A DNA stretch of 59,475 nt from Candidatus Gastranaerophilales bacterium. Its GTDB lineage: Bacteria; Cyanobacteriota; Vampirovibrionia; Gastranaerophilales; Gastranaerophilaceae. The notes beneath the pieces are model-generated. The model was not told where the DNA came from. It did not search any database and worked only from the letters and a program-made list of their open reading frames with translations. The stretch lies in NCBI GenBank assembly GCA_947857085.1, contig CANUDF010000004.1, forward strand, positions 1-59,475, in the 5' to 3' direction. Positions 1 to 8,286 of the stretch are shown one piece after another. The position numbers and the translations under genes were made by a program. Numbering within the stretch: position 1 is the first letter of the stretch; each line of letters starts with the position of its first letter.

Positions 1-131
1 CATACGGATACGGTAAAAGTGATTTAACCACAGGGAAATATGGTTGTTCTGCCGAGGGCAACGGTATGTACTGCGGTGCAATGATTATGAAAAACAACTG
101 GGAATACCCTGATAATTATCCGAAACTTTAA
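1..131 (+). CDS. Prepilin-like protein, 3' end only
   Basis: This is the C-terminal end of a gene that begins before the window. The readable frame ends in GNGMYCGAMIMKNNWEYP...YPKL and stops at 129-131. It is closely similar to the end of the prepilin-like protein at 16969-17733 (GNGMYCGAVIMQNNWDYP...YPKL), so it is very probably a paralogue with the same type IV pilin-like N-terminus, although that part is not visible here. The stop is followed directly by a hairpin terminator. The function is inferred only from the paralogue. Confidence 0.75.
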   Translation, partial: YGYGKSDLTTGKYGCSAEGNGMYCGAMIMKNNWEYPDNYPKL

Positions 132-158
132 AAAAGAGGCTTTAAAGCCTCTTTTTTA
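132..158. terminator. Bidirectional terminator between prepilin tail and clpC
   Basis: A perfect hairpin (AAAGAGGC-TTTAAA-GCCTCTTT) is flanked by an A run on the left and a T run on the right, so it can end transcription of both the prepilin (plus) and clpC (minus), which converge here. Confidence 0.8.
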
Positions 159-161
159 TAT

Positions 162-2669
162 CTATTCAGCGGTAACTTCTTCTTTTGGTTTTGATTTTCT
201 GGTTTTTGAGCCGCCTTTTTCAAAAGCGATTTTACCATCATTCAATACCATTTTTACGGTGTCACCGTTTGCATATTTACCTGACAATATTTCTTCGGCA
301 AGTTCATCTTCAATCTTGCGTTGAATTAATCTTCTCAATGGTCTTGCACCATAAGCTTCGGAATAACCGTTTTCAGCAAGATGATCTTTAACCTCATCGG
401 TTACTTCAACAGACAATTCACGTTCCTGTAAGCGTTTGAACAGATCTTTCAGCATAAGGTCAACGATTTGTCTAATTTCTTCCTTGCTCAAGTGAGCAAA
501 TACGATTGTTTCGTCAATACGGTTCAAGAATTCAGGTCTGAAAGCTTTTTTCATCTCTTCGGTAACAGTCTCTTTAAGTTTTTCGTATTTGTCTTTAGAC
601 TCGTCATCAGCCGTAGAGAAACCTAATCTTGAAGTAGTCGTAATCATACTTGCTCCGACGTTAGATGTCATAATAATAATTGTATTTTTAAAGTTAATAT
701 GACGTCCTTTGGAATCGGTCAATCTACCGTCGTCAAGAATTTGAAGCATAATATTAAACACATCCGGATGTGCTTTTTCAATTTCATCGAAAAGTACAAC
801 CGAATAAGGTTTCTTTCTGATAAGCTCAGTCAAATGACCGCCATCATCATAACCAACGTATCCCGGAGGCGAACCAATAAGTTTTGCAGTTGAATGCTTT
901 TCCATAAACTCAGACATATCAACTCTTATCATGTTATCTTCTGAGCCAAATACTGCTTCTGCAAGAGCTTTTGCAAGTTCTGTTTTACCAACACCGGTAG
1001 GACCGCAGAATATGAAACTTCCTATCGGTCTGTTAGGAGATTTTAAACCGACACGGGCACGTCTGATAGCCTTGGAAATCGCAACAACAGCATCATGCTG
1101 ACCAATAACTCTTGCATGTAATGTATCTTCAAGTTTAAGAAGTCTGTCGCTTTCGCCCTCCGTAAGCTTGGTAACAGGAACACCCGTCATTGTTGCTATA
1201 ACCTCCGCGACATTTTCAGCGGTAACAGTAGGTTTATTAGCTTCGTGTTCTTCTTTCCATTTTGCAGACATTTCACGAATTCTATCTTTCATGTCAGCTT
1301 CTTCATCACGTAATTGTGAAGCGCGTTCAAATTCCTGATTTCTTATTGCGTCTTCTTTTTCTTTAATCAAAGCGCGGAGTTCTTTTTCCATTTCTTTACC
1401 TTCCGGAGAAAGAGTAGAAACTTTCAAACGGACTTTTGAACTTGCTTCATCAAGAACATCAATAGCTTTATCCGGTAAAAATCTGTCTGTAATATATTTA
1501 TTAGAAAGTTTTACCGCTGCAACTACAGCATCATCAGAAATTATAAGATTATGGTGTTCTTCATATTTATTTTTAATACCTTTGATAATTTCAATAGATT
1601 CATCTTCCGTAGGCTCATCAATCATTACAGGCTGGAAACGTCTTTCAAGAGCTGAATCTTTTTCGACGTACTTTCTGTATTCATCAAGAGTGGTTGCACC
1701 GATAACCTGAATTTCACCGCGTGACAATGCCGGTTTCAGAATATTTGCCGCATCAATAGCACCCTCTGCTGCGCCAGCACCGATAAGCGTATGCATTTCG
1801 TCAATTACAAGAATAATATTTCCGGCCTGTCTGATTTCGTCCATAATCTTTTTAAGACGTTCTTCAAACTCTCCGCGGTATTTAGTACCGGCAACCAGAA
1901 GCCCCATATCAAGCTGGATAACTTTTTTGCCGTCCAGAATATCGGGAACTTCCGCATTAACAATTCTTGTCGCAAGACCTTCTGCAACAGCAGTCTTACC
2001 AACACCTGGTTCACCAATAAGAACAGGGTTGTTTTTAGTTCTTCTTGCAAGAATTTGAATAACACGTTCAATTTCTTTTTCTCTGCCCACAACAGGGTCA
2101 AGTCTTAACTCCTGAGCTGCAAGCGTCAAATCGCGTCCGAATTCATCAAGACTAGGCGTCTTAGTTTTTCCGCCGGATGAAGACGAACTGCTTGATGATG
2201 AACTTGAAGAACTTCCCCCGGAAACCTGAGGTTTAGTTTCACCAAGCATTTTTATAACATTGCTTCTAATTTTATTCAAATCAACGCCAAGATTTTCTAA
2301 TACTCGTGCCGCAACACCTTCGCCCTCTCTGATTAAACCCAGTAAAAGATGTTCAGTACCTATATAATTATGTCCAAGCTGTCTGGCCTCATCCCAGGAC
2401 AATTCCAAAACGCGTTTTGCACGCGGAGTGAACGGAATTTCTACAGCAACAAATCCTGAACCGCGGCCTATTATTTTTTCAACTTCTGCTCTTGCATCTT
2501 TAAGGTTAACCCCCATAGATTTAAGAGTTTTAGCTGCAACGCCTGTACCTTCGCCGATAAGACCAAGTAAAACCTGTTCTGTACCTACAAAGTTATGTCC
2601 AAGTCTCCTTGCTTCTTCCTGTGCAAGCATTATGACCTTGATAGCTTTTTCAGTAAAACGTTCAAACAT
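162..2669 (-). CDS. clpC: ATP-dependent Clp protease ATP-binding subunit ClpC
   Basis: This is an 835-residue AAA+ unfoldase that feeds substrates to ClpP in the cytoplasm. Two Clp N-terminal repeats occupy about residues 1-145. The first ATPase module has Walker A GEPGVGKT at about 219-226 and Walker B ILVIDE at about 286. A UVR-like coiled segment lies near 430-465, and the second ATPase module carries GPTGVGKT. This order is ClpC rather than ClpA or ClpB. A run of 13 serines (about 153-165) forms the linker between the N-domain and AAA1, which is unusually simple sequence. The ATG has an AGGAG site just upstream. A TTGAAA-17-TATAAT promoter lies at 2698-2726. I see no CtsR-type operator. 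Confidence 0.97.
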   Translation of the reverse strand: MFERFTEKAIKVIMLAQEEARRLGHNFVGTEQVLLGLIGEGTGVAAKTLKSMGVNLKDARAEVEKIIGRGSGFVAVEIPFTPRAKRVLELSWDEARQLGHNYIGTEHLLLGLIREGEGVAARVLENLGVDLNKIRSNVIKMLGETKPQVSGGSSSSSSSSSSSSSGGKTKTPSLDEFGRDLTLAAQELRLDPVVGREKEIERVIQILARRTKNNPVLIGEPGVGKTAVAEGLATRIVNAEVPDILDGKKVIQLDMGLLVAGTKYRGEFEERLKKIMDEIRQAGNIILVIDEMHTLIGAGAAEGAIDAANILKPALSRGEIQVIGATTLDEYRKYVEKDSALERRFQPVMIDEPTEDESIEIIKGIKNKYEEHHNLIISDDAVVAAVKLSNKYITDRFLPDKAIDVLDEASSKVRLKVSTLSPEGKEMEKELRALIKEKEDAIRNQEFERASQLRDEEADMKDRIREMSAKWKEEHEANKPTVTAENVAEVIATMTGVPVTKLTEGESDRLLKLEDTLHARVIGQHDAVVAISKAIRRARVGLKSPNRPIGSFIFCGPTGVGKTELAKALAEAVFGSEDNMIRVDMSEFMEKHSTAKLIGSPPGYVGYDDGGHLTELIRKKPYSVVLFDEIEKAHPDVFNIMLQILDDGRLTDSKGRHINFKNTIIIMTSNVGASMITTTSRLGFSTADDESKDKYEKLKETVTEEMKKAFRPEFLNRIDETIVFAHLSKEEIRQIVDLMLKDLFKRLQERELSVEVTDEVKDHLAENGYSEAYGARPLRRLIQRKIEDELAEEILSGKYANGDTVKMVLNDGKIAFEKGGSKTRKSKPKEEVTAE

Positions 2670-2697
2670 TATTTCTCCTATCTCTTCCTATATAGAG

Positions 2698-2726
2698 ATT
2701 ATATACTAAAAATAAAAAACTTTCAA
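2698..2726 (-). promoter_or_regulatory. clpC promoter
   Basis: On the minus strand the -35 TTGAAA (2721-2726) and the -10 TATAAT (2698-2703) are separated by 17 bases, about 30 bases upstream of the clpC start. Confidence 0.65.
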
Positions 2727-2857
2727 CTGCCAAAGGCAGGATAAGATACTTTTTGAATTTTTGTCCGGACCTTTTGAGATTTATTGTTTAAGGCTGTACC
2801 AGAGGCACGACAACATATTGACTAAATCCTGGTCTCGGCGCACTCCGCCCTGTTAAT

Positions 2858-2884
2858 AAAAAAAGGCAGGAACCTATCCTGCCT
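2858..2884 (-). terminator. Terminator of the 2891-3687 prepilin gene
   Basis: The stem GGCAGGA (2865-2871) pairs with TCCTGCC (2877-2883). On the minus strand it is followed by a run of seven T. Confidence 0.75.
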
Positions 2885-2890
2885 ACCCTC

Positions 2891-3687
2891 TTACTTTTTA
2901 CCAAAAAGCCAGCTGTAATAATAACATTTTCCTGACGGGCACCAGCGTTCTTTTGTACTAATATCATATTCATATGTAGGTCTAATGTTAACCGGAGCAT
3001 CCGGCAAATTTATTGTCCCCTTGTTATGAGGTTTCATTGAAAACGGAAACCTGTCTTTTCCCAGTTCATTAGGAGCTTTATGTCCGTTTATATCAACAAT
3101 AAACACATTTTCATTAGAATTTCCCATACTAAAGGCATAAGTCGACCAAGCTCTGCCTGAAGAATCGACAAAAGAGTCTACATAGCGCGGACAATTACTT
3201 GAATTACCTTTAAAATCCGCATTGCCGCCTTGACCTTGTTCTGCATCAATACATTGCCAGCAGGGTGTGTCATCAGCCCCATCAAAACATGTTTTTGTGA
3301 CTTTCATATAATTTGTAAGAAGCCTGAAATTTTTTCTGTAAGATGTGGATACACCGGATACTATATTACCGTCATCATCTATATTATCCCATGTAATCTG
3401 ATTTAAGACTCCATCATTTAAAAGCATTTGAAAAGCATTATTTACATCGCTAAAAGCCTTTTTATAAGCCGCTTTATACAAGACTTCCTGATATTTTGAA
3501 ACCAATGCAGGTATTGTAATGGCAGCTACAACACCTATAATAGCCAGTGTAATCAAAACTTCTGCTAACGTAAACCCGGACTTATAATTCTTCATACCAG
3601 AATTATAGTTAATATCAGTAAATTTGTCAATTAGCAAGGAGAAAGCTAATTTTTTGCCCCCCCCCCGACATGTAATGATCTTTTCAT
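2891..3687 (-). CDS. Prepilin-like protein with poly-G leader, out of frame in this sequence
   Basis: The body encodes a prepilin: cleavage motif G|FTLAEV, a hydrophobic helix (LITLAIIGVVAAITIPALV), then a cysteine-containing ectodomain with the family motif DINGHKAPNELGKDRF. Upstream lies a second, stronger start: ATG at 3685-3687 with an AAGGAG site and an extended -10 promoter. That start reads MKRSLHV, then 10 G (3657-3666), then stops (TAG) after three more codons. Inserting one G (11) puts it in frame with the prepilin without an intervening stop. The downstream reading frame is open back to the G run. An inner ATG (3593-3595) gives MKNYKSG|FTLAEV and has no ribosome site but sits 6 bases after a perfect promoter. 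Function inferred: pilus or secretion-system pseudopilin, substrate unknown. Confidence 0.8.
3602..3630 (-). promoter_or_regulatory. Perfect sigma70-type promoter inside the prepilin leader region
   Basis: On the minus strand TTGACA (3625-3630) and TATAAT (3602-3607) are separated by 17 bases. Six bases later comes the inner ATG (3595-3593), so the expected transcript would start at the A of the ATG (leaderless). The same arrangement with related sequence occurs at 6221-6258. Confidence 0.6.
3657..3666 (-). repeat. G10 tract in prepilin leader
   Basis: Ten C on the plus strand, that is ten G on the coding strand, 21 bases after the upstream ATG. Eleven G would restore the prepilin reading frame. 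This is the kind of homopolymer that slips during replication. Confidence 0.9.
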
Positions 3688-3720
3688 ACGAATCTCCTTT
3701 CAGTCATAACTTTCTTAACT

Positions 3721-3748
3721 ATTATAACATTACAAAAGTTTTTTGCAA
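3721..3748 (-). promoter_or_regulatory. Upstream promoter of the 2891-3687 prepilin gene
   Basis: On the minus strand TTGCAA (3743-3748), 16 bases, then TATAAT (3721-3726) preceded by TGT, an extended -10. It precedes the AAGGAG site and ATG at 3687. Confidence 0.6.
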
Positions 3749-3750
3749 GA

Positions 3751-3772
3751 AAAAAGGGACATAAGTCCCTGA
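3751..3772 (-). terminator. Terminator of the flagellar operon
   Basis: The hairpin GGGAC-N4-GTCCC (3756-3769) is followed on the minus strand by a T run. It lies after the hook-basal-body gene and before the prepilin promoter. Confidence 0.7.
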
Positions 3773-3794
3773 AATGGAGTTTATATTCTTATGT

Positions 3795-4631
3795 TTAGTT
3801 ACCTACAAGCCTTAAGGCTTCTTGAAGCAATTCTTTTTGCGATGAAATTAATTTATTAGATACTTCCATTTGCAGTTTAGCCATTTGGTAATAAGAGATA
3901 TTACCTTTAAAGTCAGCATTTGAAAGTTCCAGCAAGCCTGAACGGATTTCACCGCTGCCTATAACAGGTTTTCCTGAAGCTTCGGTTTCGACAAATTGGC
4001 CGCTTTTAAACTCATACAAACCAGCAGCGTTATGGAAATTACGTGTTGTAATTCTGTACAAAGGAACAGTACGTTTGCCGCCGTCTGCTTTACCGTAGAT
4101 TGTACCGTCACCCTTTATTTCATAATCATCGTACTTGCCCAGATATTTACCGTTATTAGGGTCAATCCACATTTTTATGTTTGTTGTAGGAATATCCAGA
4201 GACCCGCCTTTTAATGCGGTTTGCTGATATAAATCAGCGCTTATGGATTTTGTTCCCTGCATAATTTCGCCTTTATCATTCAGGATGTAACCTTGAACTG
4301 TATTGCCGCTCTTGTCACGATAAACGCCTTCGCCGTCAAACTTAAATTCACCTAAACGGGTATAAATACTTTTACCTTCCGAGTTTTTTACAAGGAAAAA
4401 TCCTTTACCTTCAAGAAACAAGTTTTCTGTTGAAGTACCCGGAGTTGATTTCCCCTGACTGATTTTTTTATCGTAGTCATTTGCAATTGCACCGCCGAGA
4501 AAAGTTTTAAAGTTAACTTGTTTTTCTCTGAAGCCTGGAGTATAGACATTTGTCATGTTATCTGCGATTACGTCCATCCAGTTAACTGTCGCAAACTGAG
4601 TGTTAAGTGCAGTGATAAATGAATCATTCAT
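3795..4631 (-). CDS. Flagellar hook-basal-body protein (FlgE/FlgF/FlgG family)
   Basis: The protein has about 278 residues. The N-terminus (FITALNTQFATVNWMDVIADN-type heptads, then NVYTPGFRE) is the rod/hook ANN-T-PGF signature, the centre has LFLEGKGFFLV and YTRLGEFKFD as in FlgE/F/G, and the C-terminus (LLELSNADF...YQMAKLQ) is the matching C-terminal helix. I cannot decide between hook and rod paralogues. I chose the ATG at 4629-4631 because an AAGGAG site sits 7 bases upstream. It overlaps the 3' end of the FliK-like gene by 8 bases, so the two are probably translationally coupled. Confidence 0.85.
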   Translation of the reverse strand: MNDSFITALNTQFATVNWMDVIADNMTNVYTPGFREKQVNFKTFLGGAIANDYDKKISQGKSTPGTSTENLFLEGKGFFLVKNSEGKSIYTRLGEFKFDGEGVYRDKSGNTVQGYILNDKGEIMQGTKSISADLYQQTALKGGSLDIPTTNIKMWIDPNNGKYLGKYDDYEIKGDGTIYGKADGGKRTVPLYRITTRNFHNAAGLYEFKSGQFVETEASGKPVIGSGEIRSGLLELSNADFKGNISYYQMAKLQMEVSNKLISSQKELLQEALRLVGN

Positions 4632-5493
4632 GATCATTCTCCTTATTATTTTTTCTGTTTTGTTCCTGATTTTGTTTTTGTCTTGAGTAAGACAAATCTT
4701 TGTATGCAAGCTCCTGTTCGTCAAATCTTTGACGCAGGAATGAGATATTTTGCTTTAAATATTCTTCTACAGCTTTATCGCCGGGGATAAATGTAGCAGA
4801 AAGAGCACCGTCTTTATCAACTCTTATAACGACAGAAACATCTTTGTCAAAATTAATACGGAACGGCTGATTTGTTTTAACAGCTTCATGCAAAGCATTC
4901 ATCAAAGTTGCTGATACCTTGACATTTTTACTTGCCTGCTGAACATTTTGTTCTATTCCACCCTGTAAATCAGCAGCAACATTTTGTAAAGTCTTATCTG
5001 TATTTTGAACTAAATCGGCAAAAAACACAGCATCGTCAGATGACATCTCAATATTTGAGTAATCCAACTTAACAGCCGCCTGTGAATTATTTAACATTGT
5101 TAAATTTGCAAGCTGACGGTTTGCATCCATTAAAGTCTGAATATTATCAACCTGCAAAAGATTTTTATCGGAATTTTGAGATTTATGTAATGCTGACATA
5201 TTAATTTCGCCTGACAGCATAAGCGTTTGCTCTGCATCAAGAGCGGTATCTTTAGCATTTTTGTCTTTATTATTTATTTTATCATCAGTTTTAGATGAAT
5301 TTTCAGGCTTTTTATCCTCGGCTTTAGAAGTTTTATCAGTTTCTTTAACGTCATCATTTTTTTCTGTGGAAACTTTTTCCATTTCTTCTTTAAAAGATGA
5401 GTCACTTTTGGAGGATTTTTGAGCCTGAGACGATACGTTTGTATCTGCGGTACTCATAGTTGCTGCTGATGAAGTTGTTGAACTAATATCCAT
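4624..5493 (-). CDS. fliK: Flagellar hook-length control protein, FliK-like
   Basis: The 289-residue protein has a long low-complexity N-terminal half rich in Ser, Lys, Asp and Asn and a C-terminal domain with strands such as PFRINFDKDVSVVIRVD and GALSATFIPGD, followed by a helix (YLKQNISFLRQRFDEQ). This matches the FliK layout: a disordered ruler and a globular C-terminus that switches export specificity. Position between a FliJ-like gene and a hook-family gene supports it. The sequence match itself is weak, as is usual for FliK. Confidence 0.7.
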   Translation of the reverse strand: MDISSTTSSAATMSTADTNVSSQAQKSSKSDSSFKEEMEKVSTEKNDDVKETDKTSKAEDKKPENSSKTDDKINNKDKNAKDTALDAEQTLMLSGEINMSALHKSQNSDKNLLQVDNIQTLMDANRQLANLTMLNNSQAAVKLDYSNIEMSSDDAVFFADLVQNTDKTLQNVAADLQGGIEQNVQQASKNVKVSATLMNALHEAVKTNQPFRINFDKDVSVVIRVDKDGALSATFIPGDKAVEEYLKQNISFLRQRFDEQELAYKDLSYSRQKQNQEQNRKNNKENDHE

Positions 5494-5998
5494 TTTCGCC
5501 CTCGATTTTTTTTAATTCTTCAAGTAATTGTTTTTCTTCTTCTTCGAGCTTTTCCTGACTTTGTCTAAAATACCTTACTACACCAAGCTCGGAATATTGT
5601 TTAAGCTCTGCGGCTTTTTCTTCTTCTATGTATATTTCTCTATGCCGCTCTTTGTGTTTTTCAAGAACCTTAACCGCCTGTTCCAGCTTAACCAGTTTTG
5701 CAACTTCTATGTCTAATTGCTCCTGTGCCTGCTGTCTTATTTGTTCTAGTTCTTCTGCTTTTTCCCATAAGTGGTTGAGATATTTGTCATAAGTCTCATA
5801 CATCATGGGATCTGCCGTTCTCAAACCGTTTTTTGTTGCCTGAATTTCAGCCTCGTTTTTTCTTATGTTTTCTTCTGCTATATAAACTGCCTGCTGTGCT
5901 TTTTGTACAACCAGTAACTGTTCTTCTTTTTTACGAATTCTGAAATCAAGTACTTTTTGTAAACGGTATCTGAATGGCATTGTTACACTTTCTTGCAT
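5483..5998 (-). CDS. fliJ: Flagellar export chaperone FliJ-like coiled-coil protein
   Basis: This is a 171-residue (165 from the inner Met), almost entirely helical, charged protein beginning MPFRYRLQKVLDFRIRKKEE, which is the conserved FliJ opening (F-x-F-x-L-x-x-V-L-x-x-R). FliJ is a cytosolic component that links export substrates to the FliI ATPase. The first gene of a three-gene flagellar operon, it overlaps fliK by 11 bases. Two starts are possible (MQESVTM or the inner MPF); neither has a strong ribosome site, and the inner one fits the family better. Confidence 0.75.
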   Translation of the reverse strand: MQESVTMPFRYRLQKVLDFRIRKKEEQLLVVQKAQQAVYIAEENIRKNEAEIQATKNGLRTADPMMYETYDKYLNHLWEKAEELEQIRQQAQEQLDIEVAKLVKLEQAVKVLEKHKERHREIYIEEEKAAELKQYSELGVVRYFRQSQEKLEEEEKQLLEELKKIEGENGY

Positions 5999-6081
5999 TC
6001 ATTATGAATGATTAAGTCCGTGTTAGAAACATCTGTTTGTATGAGATTGTTTTAATAATTTTTTCACAGAAGTCAATAAAC

Positions 6082-6110
6082 TTGACTAACCGCGCAGAAA
6101 TTCATATAAT
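6082..6110 (+). promoter_or_regulatory. Promoter of the 6144-7317 prepilin/DGR-target gene
   Basis: TTGACT (6082-6087) and TATAAT (6105-6110) are separated by 17 bases. A GGAGGA ribosome site (6131-6136) and ATG (6144) follow. Confidence 0.7.
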
Positions 6111-6143
6111 GATAAGGTACACAATTATACGGAGGATTTAAGA

Positions 6144-7317
6144 ATGAGCTTAAAAGCACACTATGACTACATTTCCACTAAGGGGGGGGGGCACTAGCAG
6201 CTTAACCTCCGGTTCGTCATTTGACAAATTTTATCACTGTAACTATAATTTGAATATGGAGACTTATAGTTATGGAGGTAAGATGAATCACAAAAAATCA
6301 CGTGCCGCATTCACACTTGCTGAAGTACTTATTACTTTAGCAATAATTGGTGTTGTTGCTGCATTAACTATTCCTACACTGGTACAAAATTATCAAACAC
6401 GTGCTTGGAAAACAGCTTCTGATGTATTTAAAATTAAGCTGGAAGAAGCTTTAAGAGTTATGAACACACAGCAAACATTAGCAGGTTATCGTAACACTGA
6501 AGATTTCGTTAATGAGCTTAGTAATCATTTTAAAATTACTAAAATCTGTAAAAATGATGATTTAACTTCTTGTTTTCCTGATAAAGTTTACTGGGATGAT
6601 GAAGAAATTGATGTTGCAAATCTAAAAACTGCAGATAAATTTGGCCAAGACGACTGGGACACTGATGTAGTTGGCGTTCAGTTTGCCAACGGTACTACAG
6701 GATTGATTGCATACAATCCTACAGAATGTAGTCAAGACCCATACAGTAACCAGGTTAATGTAACTAAGTGTCTTGCTATATTATACGATACATCTGGTTA
6801 TAAAAATCCTAACACTAACGGTAAGGATTTAAATTCAATCAACGTTGACAGTCTTGGCAATAGCAAATGTGCTATTGAAACAGGTGGAGTATGTTTTTCA
6901 AAAGTATTTGAGCCGACTCCGTTAACAAAGGCAGAATGTGAAGCCCAAAAAACTGACTTAGGAATTAAAGAATGTTACTACGAAAGTGACTATTGGGCAG
7001 GAGCAATGGCAGAATGTAAAAGCAAAGGTCAAAGCTTACCTTCATTAGAGCAGTTAGCAACGCTTGCAAACTATCTTTACAATACAGACAAAGTAACAGC
7101 TACAGATGACGTATTAGGCTTAACAATGGATGAGAGCAGAATGGCTGAACTCGGTGCTTCTTACAATGGCAGTTACTTTCGTGTCTGGTCCTCTGTCGAG
7201 TACTCCAAGAGCGGCGCGTACTATCGCACGTTCGCCCAGTCTGATACGTACTACCGCAGCTACAGCGGCAACACCCGGGACAGCAGCTCCCACGTGGGAG
7301 TTTGTGTAGGTGGCTAA
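6144..7317 (+). CDS. Prepilin-like protein with poly-G leader and DGR-like variable C-terminus, out of frame in this sequence
   Basis: The upstream start (ATG 6144, GGAGGA site, good promoter) reads MSLKAHYDYISTK, then into 10 G (6182-6191), and stops at TAG immediately after. Nine or twelve G would put it in frame with the prepilin. An inner ATG at 6256 lies 6 bases after a perfect promoter, and a further ATG at 6283 has its own GGAGG site and gives MNHKKSRAA|FTLAEV, so expression may not depend wholly on the tract. The prepilin helix is followed by an ectodomain that ends in a C-type-lectin/FGE-like segment (QSLPSLEQLATLANYLY, later FRVWSSVEYS...VCVGG). The last 45 or so codons are GC-rich with mostly NNC/NNT codons, as in variable regions written by DGRs. 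Likely a surface-displayed, hypervariable binding protein (inferred). Confidence 0.8.
6182..6191 (+). repeat. G10 tract in prepilin leader
   Basis: Ten G, 38 bases after the upstream ATG. Nine or twelve G would join the upstream start to the prepilin frame. Confidence 0.9.
6221..6258 (+). promoter_or_regulatory. Perfect sigma70-type promoter inside the prepilin leader region
   Basis: TTGACA (6221-6226), 17 bases, TATAAT (6244-6249), 6 bases, ATG (6256-6258) in frame with the prepilin. The -35 to -10 region is related in sequence to that at 3602-3630 (both have TTGACAAATTT...TAACTATAATT). Confidence 0.6.
7171..7317 (+). other. Candidate DGR variable region (VR)
   Basis: The last part of the prepilin gene switches from AT-rich to visibly GC-rich sequence. 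It encodes aromatic- and Ser-rich residues spaced as in C-type-lectin variable regions (FRVWSSVEYS, AYYRTF, TYYRSYSG) and a conserved end VGVCVGG. Codons are dominated by NNC/NNT, which is what adenine mutagenesis of AAC/AAT template codons leaves. A hairpin lies 34 bases after the stop. No reverse transcriptase or template repeat was found in the window, so the retroelement would act in trans. Confidence 0.6.
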
Positions 7318-7346
7318 GTTAACCTATTTACCTATTTCGCGAAATG

Positions 7347-7375
7347 AAAAGAGGTGCATTAAACACCTCTTTTTA
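7347..7375. terminator. Terminator after the DGR-like prepilin gene
   Basis: GAGGTG (7351-7356) pairs with CACCTC (7364-7369), with a flanking A run and T run. It also serves the convergent gene at 7376-8170. Confidence 0.75.
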
Positions 7376-8170
7376 TTATGGTAAAATGTGTACTCCGGTT
7401 CCTGAACCACGGTATGAGTTATGGTAGTTCCAGCCGGTATTGCCGTATGATCCGCGCTGAAAATCAGGTCCGTAATTTGGTATATACGGTGAATAAATTT
7501 GCGGAGACATGCCTGTCGGAACCCCGACAAATCTGTTATTAAAGAAATTACCCAGTGAACCTGCAAGTCCTCTCCAGCCGCTTCCAACCCTTGTCGGCGG
7601 CATTCCGCAATATGGATAAGGGTTCAACGGAGTGACTGTAGTGAAAGTGTTTTTATTATATTGGGGTACGGCTCTTGAAAGCATTTCATATCTGCTGTTT
7701 AAATCACCGCTTTGGATTGTGCCCATTACCTGTTCTTCCAGACGAGAAATTCTGTTTTCCGGCAGGTCATTGTCATATGTTCTTTTAAATATTTTTTTCT
7801 CCAGTTTGCTTAAATTTTTAAGCGGAAGGTTATTGGAAACATTATTATTCCTATAATTAACAATTATATTATTCATTCTCTGTTCGTATGACATCTGCGG
7901 GTATGTTCTGTTAAAAACAGTTCTTTCCAGACGATTTAAACGCACGCCAATATGCTGGTTTTCATAAGTCTGCCCTAATATCCGCTGTTCGGCCTGAGTC
8001 ACTTTATTATAATTCAGATTATTATAGTTATTTCCTGCAAGTTTGTTCACAGTATGTCTTTTAGGCTGAAGCGGAGGAAATCCGTCTTTTGCATAGTTAT
8101 AGTTTATCTGTGCATTAACAATACCCGCTGAAATAAAAAATAAGCATAAAATTAAAAAAATTTGTTTCAT
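7376..8170 (-). CDS. Secreted protein with repeated LE-rich motifs, unknown function
   Basis: I do not recognise a named family. The N-terminus is a clear signal peptide (MKQIFLILCLFFISAGIVNA). The central part holds three imperfect repeats of the form QRI-x-G-QTY / RLNRLERTVFNRTY / KLEKKIFKRTY / RISRLEEQVMG, about 40 residues apart; repeats of this type are common in exported proteins of this lineage (from memory, no search). The C-terminal third is rich in Gly, Asn, Pro and Tyr and probably unfolded. Likely periplasmic or surface exposed. Confidence 0.75.
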   Translation of the reverse strand: MKQIFLILCLFFISAGIVNAQINYNYAKDGFPPLQPKRHTVNKLAGNNYNNLNYNKVTQAEQRILGQTYENQHIGVRLNRLERTVFNRTYPQMSYEQRMNNIIVNYRNNNVSNNLPLKNLSKLEKKIFKRTYDNDLPENRISRLEEQVMGTIQSGDLNSRYEMLSRAVPQYNKNTFTTVTPLNPYPYCGMPPTRVGSGWRGLAGSLGNFFNNRFVGVPTGMSPQIYSPYIPNYGPDFQRGSYGNTGWNYHNSYRGSGTGVHILP

Positions 8171-8286
8171 ATTTTGTAACCCTCAATCAACAAAGAAAGC
8201 TTAATATAAGTTTTTGAAATATTCATTCTCCACAAGATTAAATTAACAGCTAGCCAGTCAGAAAAAAATATGCTAAAATAATTTCT

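Noticed and set aside
2670-2890. CtsR or CIRCE operator before clpC
   Set aside because: No tandem GGTCAAA heptads and no long CIRCE-type inverted repeat; only a plain promoter is visible.
2788-3000. Open frame of 70 codons on the minus strand overlapping a prepilin
   Set aside because: No ribosome site, lies mostly inside the real prepilin gene in another frame. Only its last 20 codons are discussed as a possible remnant.
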